Positions 33,141 to 42,689 of a stretch of 64,000 nt of DNA are shown piece after piece. The stretch lies in contig JASBYY010000002.1 of NCBI GenBank assembly GCA_029983675.1, positions 1 through 64,000 of the forward strand, given 5' to 3'. The notes under the pieces are model-generated. The model was not told the origin of the DNA, ran no database searches, and worked only from the letters and a program-made list of their open reading frames with translations. Source of the stretch: Bacteroidales bacterium (lineage in GTDB: Bacteria > Bacteroidota > Bacteroidia > Bacteroidales > F082). The stretch's first letter is position 1. Each line of letters begins with the position of its first letter. Both the position numbers and the translations under genes were made by a program.

Positions 33141-35927
33141 ATGAAAGACGAGATTGTGCATCAGGATCATGAACTTGACTTGTTCAGTGATACGGAAGAA
33201 CCTGAGGGTCAGAAAGAAAGTGCTTCATTACACGAAAAGCTGCTGAAATCCAGAATGACCACCAATTTTGATGCTTCTCAACTCGAATCGAAAGAAGGCT
33301 TTGATTTCGTTGATAACAAAGAAAGCGAACATCGCAACGCACCAATCGACCCAAGCATGGAAAAAGACAAAACCCCATACATCATACATCCCCTTGAAGA
33401 GGTGAAAGCCGCCGCCATCGCATATTTCAATGGCGACTCATTAGCTGGCGACGTATGGGCGAACAAATACGCCCTAAAAGACAGCGAGGGCAACATTTAT
33501 GAGTTAACCCCCGATGAGATGCACCATCGCATCGCCCGCGAAGTGGAACGCATTGAACGCAAGTACCCCAATCCGCTTTCGGAAGAAGAAATCTATCAGG
33601 TATTGAAAGATTTCCGCTATATCGTCCCGCAAGGCAGCCCCATGGCGGGCATCGGCAACGATTTGCAAATCTCCTCGCTGTCAAACTGCTTCGTCATCGG
33701 CAACAAGGGTCAGTCAGACTCCTACGGTGGCATCATGAAAATCGATCAGGAACAAGTGCAGCTCATGAAACGCAGAGGCGGTGTCGGACACGACCTATCG
33801 CACATCCGTCCGAAAGGCAGCCCTGTGAAAAACTGCGCCTTGACATCGACGGGCATTGTGCCTTTCATGGAACGCTACTCCAACTCCACCAAAGAAGTGG
33901 CGCAAGACGGTCGCCGCGGCGCATTGATGATGAGTATCAGCATCAAGCACCCCGATTCGGAAGCCTTTATCGATGCCAAGATGACCCAAGGCAAAATCAC
34001 AAATGCCAATGTCTCGGTCCGCATCACTGATGAGTTCATGCAATGTGTGAGGGACAATAAACCCTTTGTGCAGCAATACCCCATCGATTCGCCGAACCCG
34101 AAATATGTGAAGGAAATCGACGCCCGCTCCTTGTGGGATAAGATCATCCACAACGCATGGAAATCGGCCGAACCCGGCGTGCTTTTCTGGGACACCATCA
34201 TCCGTGAATCCATTCCCGACTGCTACGCCGACTTAGGGTTTAAGACACTGAGCACCAATCCGTGCGGCGAAATCCCATTGTGCGCCTACGACAGTTGCCG
34301 GCTGCTTGCCATCAACTTGTACAGCTATGTGGATCATCCTTTCTCCCCGGAAGCCCGCTTCAACTTCCAATTGTTCTCGAAACATGTGGCTATCGCCCAG
34401 CGTATGATGGACGACATCGTTGACCTGGAAATCGAGAAAGTGGATGCTATCCTGAAAAAAATCGAATCCGACCCCGAAGAAGCCGAAGTGAAACGCATCG
34501 AGCATAATCTTTGGCTCAATATCAGGGAAAAATGTCTGCAAGGACGGCGCACCGGTATTGGCATCACCGCTGAAGGTGATATGCTGGCTGCTTTGGGCAA
34601 ACGCTATGCCTCCGACGAAGCCATCGATTTTTCCACGGAAGTGCAGAAGCTATTGGCACACGAGGCCTACCGTTCTTCTGTGACGCTTGCCGAAGAACGT
34701 GGCGCCTTCCCCATGTACAATGCAAAACGCGAGGAAAACAACCCGTTCGTGAATCGCCTACGCGCTATCGACGAAGACCTCTATCAGAAAATGATACGGG
34801 TAGGTCGTCGCAACATTGCCATGCTGACCATTGCACCTACGGGTTCGGTGAGTCTGTGCACACAAACCACGTCAGGCATTGAACCGGTCTTTATGGTGGT
34901 TTACAAACGTCGCCGCAAAGTGAATCCGAACGACAAAGACGCAAAAATCACCTTCCACGACAGCGTTGGCAACGCCTTTGAAGAATACAATGTGTTCCAC
35001 CACAAATTCCTCACATGGTTAGAAGTCAACGGCTATAACGTGGATGAAGTGATGCACTACGACGATGACAAACTTAATGAAGTCATCGCCAAGTCGCCCT
35101 ACTACAAGGCCACCTCCAACGACATCGACTGGGTGAACAAAGTAAAGATGCAGGGCAGTATGCAAAAGTGGGTCGATCACTCCATAAGTGTCACCGTGAA
35201 CGTACCTGCCGACACTACTGAAGAACTGGTGAGCCGGATTTATCAGACCGCCTGGGAAAGCGGCTGCAAGGGCATGACGATTTACCGTGATGGCTCACGT
35301 GACGGTGTTCTCGTCGCCAAAGACGAGCAAAAAGAGACGCCCAAAGCCAAGCAGAACGAAAAGCGCTCCGACGATTTCTGCGAGACATCGGCGCCGCCAC
35401 GCCCAGCAGTACTTGAATGCGACGTGGTTCGCTTTCAAAACAACAGCGAAAAATGGATCGCCTTTGTCGGCATACTGCACGACAAACCTTATGAAATCTT
35501 CCTTGGCAATGCCGAAGGATTCCTCATCCCGTCATACGTGCAGAAAGGCCGTATCATCCGCGAAAAAATCAAAGGACAGCCTTCGCGTTACGATTTCCAA
35601 TACGAAGATAAGGATGGTTACGAAGTCACCATGCAGGGGCTATCGCGCTCCTTCCACAAAGAGTATTGGAACTACGCCAAGCTCATTTCAGGCATCCTGC
35701 GCCATGGCATGCCCGTCCCCTACGTCATCCAGCTTGTCCAAAACCTGAATGTGGAAGAAGACAACATCAACACGTGGAAGAACGGTATTGCCCGTGCATT
35801 AAAGAAATACATCGCCAACGGCACCAAGGTACTTGGAAAAGTTTGTCCGCAATGCGGGCAGAACAGCGTCATCTATCAAGACGGCTGTATGCTCTGCACC
35901 AACTGTGGGCATTCGAAATGTGGCTGA
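33141..35927 (+). CDS. nrdJ: Class II (adenosylcobalamin-dependent) ribonucleoside-diphosphate reductase
   Basis: 928 residues, reduces ribonucleotides to deoxyribonucleotides using coenzyme B12. Motifs: LSNCFVIGN with an active-site cysteine near residue 183, GGVGHDLSHIRP, STKEVAQDGRRGALMMS, NPCGEIPL near 373 (radical cysteine loop), TIAPTGSVSL near 562 (phosphate loop). A TSCPD-like domain lies toward 760-880, and the last 30 residues hold a zinc-ribbon/redox tail with CPQCGQ...CTNCGHSKC. The first about 70 residues are polar and probably disordered. No ATP-cone is obvious. A hairpin terminator follows. I see no cobalamin riboswitch (no B12 box) in the upstream 250 bases. Confidence 0.92.
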   Translation: MKDEIVHQDHELDLFSDTEEPEGQKESASLHEKLLKSRMTTNFDASQLESKEGFDFVDNKESEHRNAPIDPSMEKDKTPYIIHPLEEVKAAAIAYFNGDSLAGDVWANKYALKDSEGNIYELTPDEMHHRIAREVERIERKYPNPLSEEEIYQVLKDFRYIVPQGSPMAGIGNDLQISSLSNCFVIGNKGQSDSYGGIMKIDQEQVQLMKRRGGVGHDLSHIRPKGSPVKNCALTSTGIVPFMERYSNSTKEVAQDGRRGALMMSISIKHPDSEAFIDAKMTQGKITNANVSVRITDEFMQCVRDNKPFVQQYPIDSPNPKYVKEIDARSLWDKIIHNAWKSAEPGVLFWDTIIRESIPDCYADLGFKTLSTNPCGEIPLCAYDSCRLLAINLYSYVDHPFSPEARFNFQLFSKHVAIAQRMMDDIVDLEIEKVDAILKKIESDPEEAEVKRIEHNLWLNIREKCLQGRRTGIGITAEGDMLAALGKRYASDEAIDFSTEVQKLLAHEAYRSSVTLAEERGAFPMYNAKREENNPFVNRLRAIDEDLYQKMIRVGRRNIAMLTIAPTGSVSLCTQTTSGIEPVFMVVYKRRRKVNPNDKDAKITFHDSVGNAFEEYNVFHHKFLTWLEVNGYNVDEVMHYDDDKLNEVIAKSPYYKATSNDIDWVNKVKMQGSMQKWVDHSISVTVNVPADTTEELVSRIYQTAWESGCKGMTIYRDGSRDGVLVAKDEQKETPKAKQNEKRSDDFCETSAPPRPAVLECDVVRFQNNSEKWIAFVGILHDKPYEIFLGNAEGFLIPSYVQKGRIIREKIKGQPSRYDFQYEDKDGYEVTMQGLSRSFHKEYWNYAKLISGILRHGMPVPYVIQLVQNLNVEEDNINTWKNGIARALKKYIANGTKVLGKVCPQCGQNSVIYQDGCMLCTNCGHSKCG

Positions 35928-35968
35928 TTGAACAGGAAACAGTTGTTTTTTTTATCTTCATAATGGTG

Positions 35969-35998
35969 GGTCGCCGGTACGTATCGGCGACCTTTTTT
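35969..35998 (+). terminator. Terminator after nrdJ
   Basis: GGTCGCCG / CGGCGACC stem with an 8-base loop, followed by TTTTTT. Confidence 0.85.
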
Positions 35999-36016
35999 GG
36001 GCAAGCCGGAAAAGCG

Positions 36017-36466
36017 TCATTCCGCCATCATCTCTGCATAGTCGGGTACATGGTCGAAAGGCTGCATCACGCCGTGGACGACCTTAAAGCAGTAACAGGA
36101 ATTTCCGTTGTAAAGCATAAGATATCTCGGTTGCAGGGCCGAAAAGTATCGCACGGCCTGGTCAAGCACGTTGGATTCGAGTTTCACCGTTGCAGCCTTG
36201 CACTCTACAATCATCAGAGGGCTACCGTTGCTTCCAAACACCACCGCATCGCAACGTTTGTCCAAGCCATTCACCTTGATGGAATATTCCACCGCAAGCA
36301 GTCCGGCCGGCACGGAAAGATGCTCCACCAACAGATACAACACTTTCTGGCGCACTTCCTCTTCCGGTGTCAGCAAGCAATAGCGTCGTCGAAAAGGATC
36401 GAACACATAGACCTTATCCTGTTCTGTTTTCGTCTTAAACCATTGTATCTGTGATGTTTTTGACAT
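36017..36466 (-). CDS. Stand-alone HsdR_N-type PD-(D/E)XK protein
   Basis: 149 residues matching the HSDR_N (PF13588) type of type I restriction R-subunit N-terminal domains: RRYCLLTPEEEVRQKVL, then the nuclease core D...VVFGSNGSPLMIVECKA, with the Asp and the E-x-K of the PD-(D/E)XK fold present. There are no helicase, methylase or specificity genes nearby, so it is not a restriction system as such. Similar single-domain proteins are common in Bacteroidetes; biochemical role unknown. It converges on nrdJ. Confidence 0.8.
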   Translation of the reverse strand: MSKTSQIQWFKTKTEQDKVYVFDPFRRRYCLLTPEEEVRQKVLYLLVEHLSVPAGLLAVEYSIKVNGLDKRCDAVVFGSNGSPLMIVECKAATVKLESNVLDQAVRYFSALQPRYLMLYNGNSCYCFKVVHGVMQPFDHVPDYAEMMAE

Positions 36467-36518
36467 GATTCATCAATATTCGGGAAATAAAAGTACACAA
36501 TATATCAATCCAAATACG

Positions 36519-36526
36519 TAATTTTG
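36519..36526 (+). promoter_or_regulatory. -7 element before the small lipoprotein/thioesterase pair
   Basis: TAATTTTG fits TAnnTTTG, 15 bases before the ATG at 36542. No TTTG was found at the expected distance upstream. Confidence 0.4.
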
Positions 36527-36541
36527 CCAAAAAGAGCTATT

Positions 36542-36907
36542 ATGCGGACAATCCTTCTCCTGACACTTGTATGCTTCACCTTGTTGCTTGATGGGTGCAA
36601 ACACCATGATACACTTTTCGGAACGTGGATAACCGACAACATCAACGTAGAGTTTGACGAAAGCAAGTCCACGCCGGAATTGGTGAAGCAATTCGGAGAG
36701 ATGGAAAATGGCAACCGCATTGTGTTGTCGCAAGATTCAACCATGCAATTCCAAAGTTCTGAAGAAAAACTGTCAGGACGCTTCAGCCTCAGCAATGACA
36801 CTTTATTTTGCAATGGCCAAGTGTTTGGTCTTCTGAAAAACGACCGCATTCTCACCACCAAGAAAACCATCCTCGGTGTCATTACCATCAGCTACAAGAA
36901 AAAATGA
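36542..36907 (+). CDS. Small lipocalin-like lipoprotein
   Basis: 121 residues. Signal peptide with lipobox LLLDGC (Cys18). The remainder (LFGTWITDNINVEFDESK, IVLSQDSTMQFQSSEEKLSG, GRFSLSNDTLFCNGQ) has the G-x-W start and alternating strands of lipocalin-like/DUF4923-type small Bacteroidetes lipoproteins. The function is unknown. The next start codon (36909) lies one base after this stop. Confidence 0.6.
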   Translation: MRTILLLTLVCFTLLLDGCKHHDTLFGTWITDNINVEFDESKSTPELVKQFGEMENGNRIVLSQDSTMQFQSSEEKLSGRFSLSNDTLFCNGQVFGLLKNDRILTTKKTILGVITISYKKK

Positions 36908-36908
36908 G

Positions 36909-37655
36909 ATGACCGATTCTGCTATTTTTCACGCCACACACACGCTCACCTGGCAAGACATTGACTGCAACGGAAACATGTCGCTTCGTGCATTGGCCAA
37001 CATGATGCAGGAAGCCGCCTGGCAGCACGCCGAATACCTTGGCTTCGGATTCAGCTATATGGCACATCATCAGGCGGTCTGGGTGCTATTGGGCATTCGG
37101 GCCGAGTTTTACCAGCAGCCGCGTTGGCAAGACTCCATCCGTGTGGAATCGTGGCACAAAGGCTACAAAGGCGTTGTCGCATTACGCGACTTCGTATTCA
37201 GCAACAGCCAAGGAGAGCCGATTGCAAAAACCAGCACCGATTGGACCCTTATCAACCATGAGACACGTCGCATTGTCCGTCCCAATATTCTCGATCCATT
37301 CACAAACACCGCCATCCACAGCGACATCTTGCCCGATTTCGAGATCTATGATGACAGCGACACAAGCGATATGAGCGAAAGCTGCCGTAAAGTCGAGTTT
37401 TCCGACATAGACTTCAACGGGCATGTGAACAATGCCTGCTATTTCGATTGGATTGCCAATGTATTTGAACCGCTCAACACACACAAGAAACGCATCGGGA
37501 AAATGACCATCAAATACCAATCGGAATGTGTGCTTGGCGAACTGCTACGTTTACGTTATGCGCTATCGGACAATAGCTTCCATATCGAAGGATTGCGTTC
37601 CTCCGACGGAAAGAAGGTTTTCGACTCCATATTGGGTCTTGATAACGGGAAATAA
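36909..37655 (+). CDS. Acyl-[acyl-carrier-protein] thioesterase
   Basis: 248 residues with two hotdog domains. The N-terminal one has DIDCNGNMSLRALANMMQEA and the C-terminal one has FSDIDFNGHVNNACYFDW, the conserved D-x-N-x-H motif of the plant/bacterial acyl-ACP thioesterase family. It releases fatty acids from ACP and thus ends chain growth in the cytosol. It directly follows the small lipoprotein gene. The start ATGACCGATTC at 36909 is chosen because the upstream in-frame ATG (36876) lies inside the lipoprotein gene. Confidence 0.85.
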   Translation: MTDSAIFHATHTLTWQDIDCNGNMSLRALANMMQEAAWQHAEYLGFGFSYMAHHQAVWVLLGIRAEFYQQPRWQDSIRVESWHKGYKGVVALRDFVFSNSQGEPIAKTSTDWTLINHETRRIVRPNILDPFTNTAIHSDILPDFEIYDDSDTSDMSESCRKVEFSDIDFNGHVNNACYFDWIANVFEPLNTHKKRIGKMTIKYQSECVLGELLRLRYALSDNSFHIEGLRSSDGKKVFDSILGLDNGK

Positions 37656-37689
37656 CCGAAACAGTTTCTAACACCTGTTTGTCAGAATA

Positions 37690-38721
37690 TCACAATCCGG
37701 CTTCCTGCTTCACCTGTTCATCCTGCAAACTCAAACTGAACAGAATCGATTGCAATTGAAGCAACTGATCACGTTTATGGGCATTGGGTTCATACACAAA
37801 ACCCTCCACAGTGACAAGTTTTCCGGCATTGACAAAAGTGTACGAAATGAATGGTCCTGCCATATAATCGCCTACCAAGCACCACATTCCACGCATCTCC
37901 GCCGCATAGCCTGCTGGAAAGTTATTGATGTAATTCACCATGGGCGGAACAAATTCTTTCTCCGTCGTCATGAACGAGCCTTCGGTAGGTCCCGGGATAT
38001 GGGTAGCCATAATACGGTCGCGTGCCGAAATCAAACTGTTGGCATCGAATTGCAGCGTATCGGTATAAGGTTGCGCATAAATGGTTATGCCGAAGCTCGA
38101 CTTCTCTGTCTCACGGCGCAACCATAAAAAGTCAGTCTCGTTTTTTGCGATGACAAAGCCCCTCGGAACGGTGAGTGTAAATCCGAATTTGTTTCGGATC
38201 GCATCATAGAGTGAGGCATCGGTATTGGGACGCAACAACGACATGATTCGTTCGCGCTCCACAATGTCATACATCAATTTGATGTTCTCTTTTTGTTTCT
38301 CAAACGTTTCAATCCAAGCAGCATAATTGGGAGCGACAATTTTGAAGACACGCTGCGGTGCGGCCCAAATGTCTTTCCCTGTCTCAACTAAAACCGAATC
38401 AACTTTTGAGCTGATTTCAACAACCAAGATCGCCTTGTGCTTTCTGAACATATCGGAAAAATTCGACACATTGATGTTCAGCAGTTTATATAAAGGTTCA
38501 GGTTGTGGTAGTCCGTATTGCTCCTGCGTAAAAAAAGCACGGATGGAATCACCAAGGCTACCATTCCATTGTTCTCCATTCTGTGTCACGACAAGAATTT
38601 CAGAAGTGTTGCCCGCCGAACGGTCTTTGCGGGGTGTCTTGTCTTTCTCGCTGCATCCTGAGGCGATAACGCCAAAGATCATCAGCATCAACAAAGAAAC
38701 ATATAACGATTTGTTTTTCAT
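37690..38721 (-). CDS. DUF4837 lipoprotein
   Basis: 343 residues. Type II signal peptide ending IASGC (Cys23). The body contains SEILVVTQNGEQWNG, FTQEQYGLPQPEP and WAAPQRVFKIVAP, matching the DUF4837 family of Bacteroidetes lipoproteins. Function unknown. It is 14 bases downstream of the LysM transglycosylase gene, so it is probably in the same operon and cell-wall associated. The start at 38721 is preferred over 38739, which would place six extra residues before the signal peptide. Confidence 0.75.
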   Translation of the reverse strand: MKNKSLYVSLLMLMIFGVIASGCSEKDKTPRKDRSAGNTSEILVVTQNGEQWNGSLGDSIRAFFTQEQYGLPQPEPLYKLLNINVSNFSDMFRKHKAILVVEISSKVDSVLVETGKDIWAAPQRVFKIVAPNYAAWIETFEKQKENIKLMYDIVERERIMSLLRPNTDASLYDAIRNKFGFTLTVPRGFVIAKNETDFLWLRRETEKSSFGITIYAQPYTDTLQFDANSLISARDRIMATHIPGPTEGSFMTTEKEFVPPMVNYINNFPAGYAAEMRGMWCLVGDYMAGPFISYTFVNAGKLVTVEGFVYEPNAHKRDQLLQLQSILFSLSLQDEQVKQEAGL

Positions 38722-38735
38722 GATGATATTATTTA

Positions 38736-40508
38736 TCAAAGTTTTTGAATCTTCAATTTTTGTCCTGCACGAATAGCACCTTTTGCCCCCAATCCGTTCA
38801 ACTTCTTGATCTGATTAACAGTCACGCCGTCAAACTTTTCGGCAATGGACCATAAGGTTTCTCCCGACTTAACGGTATAGTAAACGTAGCCGCCTGATTT
38901 TTTAGTGCCTGCCTGTTCCGATCCTTGTGCAGGCGGATAAACCTTTAGCTTTTGACCTGTGTAAATGGTGTTTTTGCGCAAGTTGTTCCACTCCTTTAAG
39001 TCCGTAACGGTGCAACGGTATTTTTTCGAAATGGAACCTAAACTTTCTCCTGCCTTTACAATATGTGTCTTTTGCGAGGTGGAACGCATGACAGGCGCCT
39101 TGTCGCCGGCCTGCGCCATTGGTGCCCCCGATGAATAGACCACAAGACGTTGTCCGGGCTGGATGGTCTCGCGACGCAACCCATTCCATCGTTTCAGGTT
39201 GGCGACACTGACACGGTATTTTCTGGCTATGGCACCAAGACTTTCTCCTTTGCACACCACATGCACGCTACGGTCGCTGACCAATTTGACCTTGTCGGCC
39301 AGTTTTTCACGATTAAGACCTGCCCTTGTTTTGAAAGAATAGATGCTATCTTCATTTTGCACGAAAGCAAGCGCATACTTGGTGGGTAAACGCAAAGAAT
39401 AGGTGTTCTCTGGCGAAGCCGGGATGATGCTCTTAACGAACTGCGGATTAAAGAACTCAATATCTGCCAGCGGTGCACCCAGCATCTCGTTGACTTGGGC
39501 AAAATCGAGATAATCGCGCACGGTAACGGTATCGGTGCCATGCAACAGCAACCCCGGATCTAAAGGATAAAGGTTATGCTCGGCGGCATGGTTCATCACA
39601 TACACCACGGCAATAAAGGCGGGGACGTAACCACGTGTCTCACGAGGCAGATACGGCCAAATCGCCCAATAATCGCGCACGCCACCGGCTTTGACAAGGG
39701 CCTTATTCACATTGCCGGCACCCGAATTATAGGCAGCCAACACCAAAAACCAGTCGCCATACATCTGATACAAATCCTGAAGATGCTGGCATGCAGCCTC
39801 GGTCTCCTTGATCGGGTCGTATCGGTCGTCAACCAACGAACTTACCTGAAGGCCATACACCTTGCCGGTGCCATACATGAACTGCCACAGTCCCTTGGCA
39901 CCTGCCTTGGAGCCTGCCGTGGCATTGAGTGCCGATTCCACAACCGCAAGATACTTCAATTCAAGCGGCATATTGTACTTGTCGAGCATTTCCTCAAACA
40001 TGGGAAAATACACATGTGAAAGGCCAAGCACGCGGCTGGTCAGATTGCGTTTTCGGTTGGCATACAAATCGATAAAAGATTTCACATGCGCGTTATACAC
40101 CAAAGGTATCGTAGTATTACGAGCCAAAGCGTCGATGCGCTGCATATAGATGCTATCGTCGAACACAGGAACTTCATCTTCGCGGTAACCATAGACGTTA
40201 AGTGCCTTACGGTCGATGTCGAGATATTTGTCACCGAAATACTTAATCGTTCCCATCGTGTCAAACATTTTCAACACTTCCGATTCCTCAACCACAGCAC
40301 GCCCGGTGTTCAAATCCACAAAACGTCTTTCTTCCAATTCACGCAAACTGTCGGGCAACGAGGTGTCAACCGAATCGGCTTCATCAAGCACATCGATATT
40401 CACAGTCGGACGCGGAGGTTTTGCAGGGGTATGGTGTTGTGCCGAAGCTGATGTGATTCCTCCGGCAAGCAATAAAGACAAGGCATAAATAAAAGATCTG
40501 TATTTCAT
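38736..40508 (-). CDS. Lytic transglycosylase with LysM repeats (MltD-like)
   Basis: 590 residues with a signal peptide (ending SASA). A transglycosylase SLT domain (about 175-300) contains ESALNATAGSKAGAKGLWQF with the catalytic Glu and the GLWQFM motif, and AYNSGAGNVNKAL. The C-terminal third holds three LysM repeats (about 415-460, 490-535 and 550-590), each with the GESLxxIxxKY and NLKxWNxLR pattern, binding peptidoglycan. It cleaves glycan strands with 1,6-anhydro product in the periplasm. It heads a two-gene unit with DUF4837. A -7 match TATTTTTG (40548-40541 minus) lies upstream. Confidence 0.88.
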   Translation of the reverse strand: MKYRSFIYALSLLLAGGITSASAQHHTPAKPPRPTVNIDVLDEADSVDTSLPDSLRELEERRFVDLNTGRAVVEESEVLKMFDTMGTIKYFGDKYLDIDRKALNVYGYREDEVPVFDDSIYMQRIDALARNTTIPLVYNAHVKSFIDLYANRKRNLTSRVLGLSHVYFPMFEEMLDKYNMPLELKYLAVVESALNATAGSKAGAKGLWQFMYGTGKVYGLQVSSLVDDRYDPIKETEAACQHLQDLYQMYGDWFLVLAAYNSGAGNVNKALVKAGGVRDYWAIWPYLPRETRGYVPAFIAVVYVMNHAAEHNLYPLDPGLLLHGTDTVTVRDYLDFAQVNEMLGAPLADIEFFNPQFVKSIIPASPENTYSLRLPTKYALAFVQNEDSIYSFKTRAGLNREKLADKVKLVSDRSVHVVCKGESLGAIARKYRVSVANLKRWNGLRRETIQPGQRLVVYSSGAPMAQAGDKAPVMRSTSQKTHIVKAGESLGSISKKYRCTVTDLKEWNNLRKNTIYTGQKLKVYPPAQGSEQAGTKKSGGYVYYTVKSGETLWSIAEKFDGVTVNQIKKLNGLGAKGAIRAGQKLKIQKL

Positions 40509-40592
40509 GGGCTGGTCAAGTTTCATTTGGAGATAAAATGCAAAAATAATAATAATCGCCGTTTATGGTTGTGTTTCCGTTGAAAAAAATCT

Positions 40593-40600
40593 TACCTTTG
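40593..40600 (+). promoter_or_regulatory. -7 element of the yicC-gmk-nadD operon
   Basis: TACCTTTG fits TAnnTTTG, 18 bases before the yicC ATG; GTTG about 21 bases upstream (40568-40571) could be the -33. Confidence 0.45.
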
Positions 40601-40618
40601 CCCCACAAAGCATTTGAT

Positions 40619-41491
40619 ATGATTCGTTCAATGACGGGCTATGGAATAGCCGAAAACCTATACGACACAAAAAAAATCGTTGTCGAAGTCAAAACCTTGA
40701 ATAGCAAACAGCTCGACCTTACCGTAAAGCTACCCAATGAGTTGCGTGCCTTTGAGTTTGATTTCAGAAACCAGATTGGCAGCCGTCTGCTACGCGGCAA
40801 AATCGACGCCAGCATTAGCATCACCGATTCGGATGCCTGCCACAACAACTACATCGATAGCGAAACTGTGGCCGCTTACCGGCAACAGATCCAGAATATC
40901 TCCGGGCAGATCGGCATAGAGCCGCCGACCGACATGGCCACTTTGTTGTTCCGGATGCCGGGCATTTTCTCCATTCCCGAACCGAAATGCGACGATGCCT
41001 TTGTAGCGAAAGTCGCGGAAACCATCACTCAAACTCTCGATACCCTTGATGCTTTCCGCATACAAGAAGGCCAAACCCTGAAAGATGATTTGTTGCACCG
41101 CGTGCAGCTCATCTTATCCTTACTTGACCAGGTGGAACCATACGAGAAAACGCGCCACGAGACCATCAAGCAACGTTTGACAAAAAATCTCACCGAGCTG
41201 ACCTCCGAAGGTCAATACGATGAAAACCGTTTTGAACAAGAGTTGATTTTTTATCTTGAGAAACTCGATATCACCGAGGAAAAAGTTCGCCTGCGCCAGC
41301 ATTGCAATTACTTTCAAACCACTTGTGATGAAGATCAGGCCGGTAAAAAGCTCGGTTTCATCGCACAGGAAATGGGACGCGAAATCAATACCCTTGGTTC
41401 GAAAGCCAATGAAGTCAATATACAACGCCTCGTTGTACAAATGAAAGATGAATTGGAGAAAATCAAGGAACAAATCTGCAACATACTATGA
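40619..41491 (+). CDS. yicC: YicC family endoribonuclease-like protein
   Basis: 290 residues starting MIRSMTGYG, the family signature. The C-terminal part has EMGREINTLGSKANEVNIQ, also highly conserved. YicC proteins act on RNA; E. coli YicC takes part in RhyB small-RNA decay and some homologues are endoribonucleases. The start 40619 is taken because the motif begins there, although an upstream in-frame ATG (40565) lies before the promoter. The stop overlaps the gmk start by four bases, giving translational coupling; yicC-gmk is a very common pair. Confidence 0.9.
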   Translation: MIRSMTGYGIAENLYDTKKIVVEVKTLNSKQLDLTVKLPNELRAFEFDFRNQIGSRLLRGKIDASISITDSDACHNNYIDSETVAAYRQQIQNISGQIGIEPPTDMATLLFRMPGIFSIPEPKCDDAFVAKVAETITQTLDTLDAFRIQEGQTLKDDLLHRVQLILSLLDQVEPYEKTRHETIKQRLTKNLTELTSEGQYDENRFEQELIFYLEKLDITEEKVRLRQHCNYFQTTCDEDQAGKKLGFIAQEMGREINTLGSKANEVNIQRLVVQMKDELEKIKEQICNIL

Positions 41492-42078
41492 ACCAAGATA
41501 ATACAAAAAAAGGGAAACTGCTTGTCTTTTCGGCTCCTTCAGGATCGGGTAAAACCACCTTGCTGAACCATCTGATTCACGAGATACCGACCATAGGATT
41601 CTCTATTTCGGCCACCAGCCGTGCACCACGTGGCAACGAAACAGACGGCAAGGAGTACCACTTCATCAGCCTTGAGGAGTTCAAGCGCCGTGTCGCCAAC
41701 GACGAGTTTCTTGAGTGGGAGGAAGTGTACGAAGGCACTTGCTACGGCACACTCAAGTCGGAAGTGGAACGTTTGCAAAACAAAGGTGTCCATGTGGCCT
41801 TCGATGTCGATGTGGTAGGCGGCAGCAATATCAAAAAATACTACGGCGACAAAGCCCTGTCCATCTTCATTCAGGCTCCCTCCATCGAAGTGCTTCGTCA
41901 GCGACTCATCGGGCGTGGCACCGATACCATGGAAAGCATAGAAAAACGTATTGCCAAAGCCGACTGGGAAACCCGCTTCGCCGAAGGCAAATTCGATATC
42001 ACCATTATCAATGATGACCTCGAAAAGGCAAAGCAAGACATTTTCCGTGTCGTAATGGACTTCATCGCGAAGGCATAG
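41488..42078 (+). CDS. gmk: Guanylate kinase
   Basis: 196 residues, phosphorylates GMP to GDP. P-loop SAPSGSGKTTLL at about 13-24, the GMP-binding STSRAPRGNETDGKEYHF-type segment (here SATSRAPRGNE), and the VAFDVDVVGG region. It is in the middle of the yicC-gmk-nadD operon. Confidence 0.95.
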   Translation: MNQDNTKKGKLLVFSAPSGSGKTTLLNHLIHEIPTIGFSISATSRAPRGNETDGKEYHFISLEEFKRRVANDEFLEWEEVYEGTCYGTLKSEVERLQNKGVHVAFDVDVVGGSNIKKYYGDKALSIFIQAPSIEVLRQRLIGRGTDTMESIEKRIAKADWETRFAEGKFDITIINDDLEKAKQDIFRVVMDFIAKA

Positions 42079-42081
42079 ACC

Positions 42082-42657
42082 ATGAAGGTGGGTTTGTTTT
42101 TCGGCTCTTTCAATCCTGTACATCATGGTCACGTGATGCTGGCCAACTATCTTGTGGAGTTTTCTGATTCGGATGCCCTTTGGTTCGTCGTTTCGCCACA
42201 AAACCCGCTTAAAAACGAGACAGAGCTGCTCGATGACGACGAAAGGCTTCAAATGGTGCAGTTGGCAATAGGCGATGATCCGCGTTTCAAGGTCTGTGAT
42301 ATTGAGTTTTCGCTACCCAAGCCGTCTTATACCATCAACACGCTGACCTCATTATCTTCAAAATACCCTGACATACAATTCGTATTGATATGTGGCATGG
42401 ATAGTTTGCAAAGTTTTCGCCGTTGGAAAGCATACGAACGCATTCTCTCCGATTATAAGTTGCTGGTTTTTCCACGCAAAGGCTACGATGGTGGCGACCT
42501 CATCACCCACCCCTCCGTCACCGTGCTCGAAACGCCTCTTATAGAAGTTACATCCACCTTCATCCGTCGTTGCATCGGCGAAGGCCGCGATGTGCGTCAT
42601 TTCATGCCGGAAAAATCGTTTCATTACATGAAAGCTCACCGTTTCTACGAGAAATAG
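42082..42657 (+). CDS. nadD: Nicotinate-nucleotide adenylyltransferase
   Basis: 191 residues of the nucleotidyl-transferase fold, makes deamido-NAD from nicotinate mononucleotide and ATP. Motifs GSFNPVHHGHV at the N-terminus and the C-terminal ISSTxIR-type signature (EVTSTFIRRCI). It starts three bases after the gmk stop, closing the operon; it converges with the ComM-like gene. Confidence 0.93.
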   Translation: MKVGLFFGSFNPVHHGHVMLANYLVEFSDSDALWFVVSPQNPLKNETELLDDDERLQMVQLAIGDDPRFKVCDIEFSLPKPSYTINTLTSLSSKYPDIQFVLICGMDSLQSFRRWKAYERILSDYKLLVFPRKGYDGGDLITHPSVTVLETPLIEVTSTFIRRCIGEGRDVRHFMPEKSFHYMKAHRFYEK

Positions 42658-42689
42658 GTGTTTCTTTTTCAAGAAATTCAAGCCGCCTT

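Noticed and set aside
36017..36466. A complete type I restriction system
   Set aside because: Only the N-terminal nuclease-like domain is present; no helicase, HsdM or HsdS genes are in the window.
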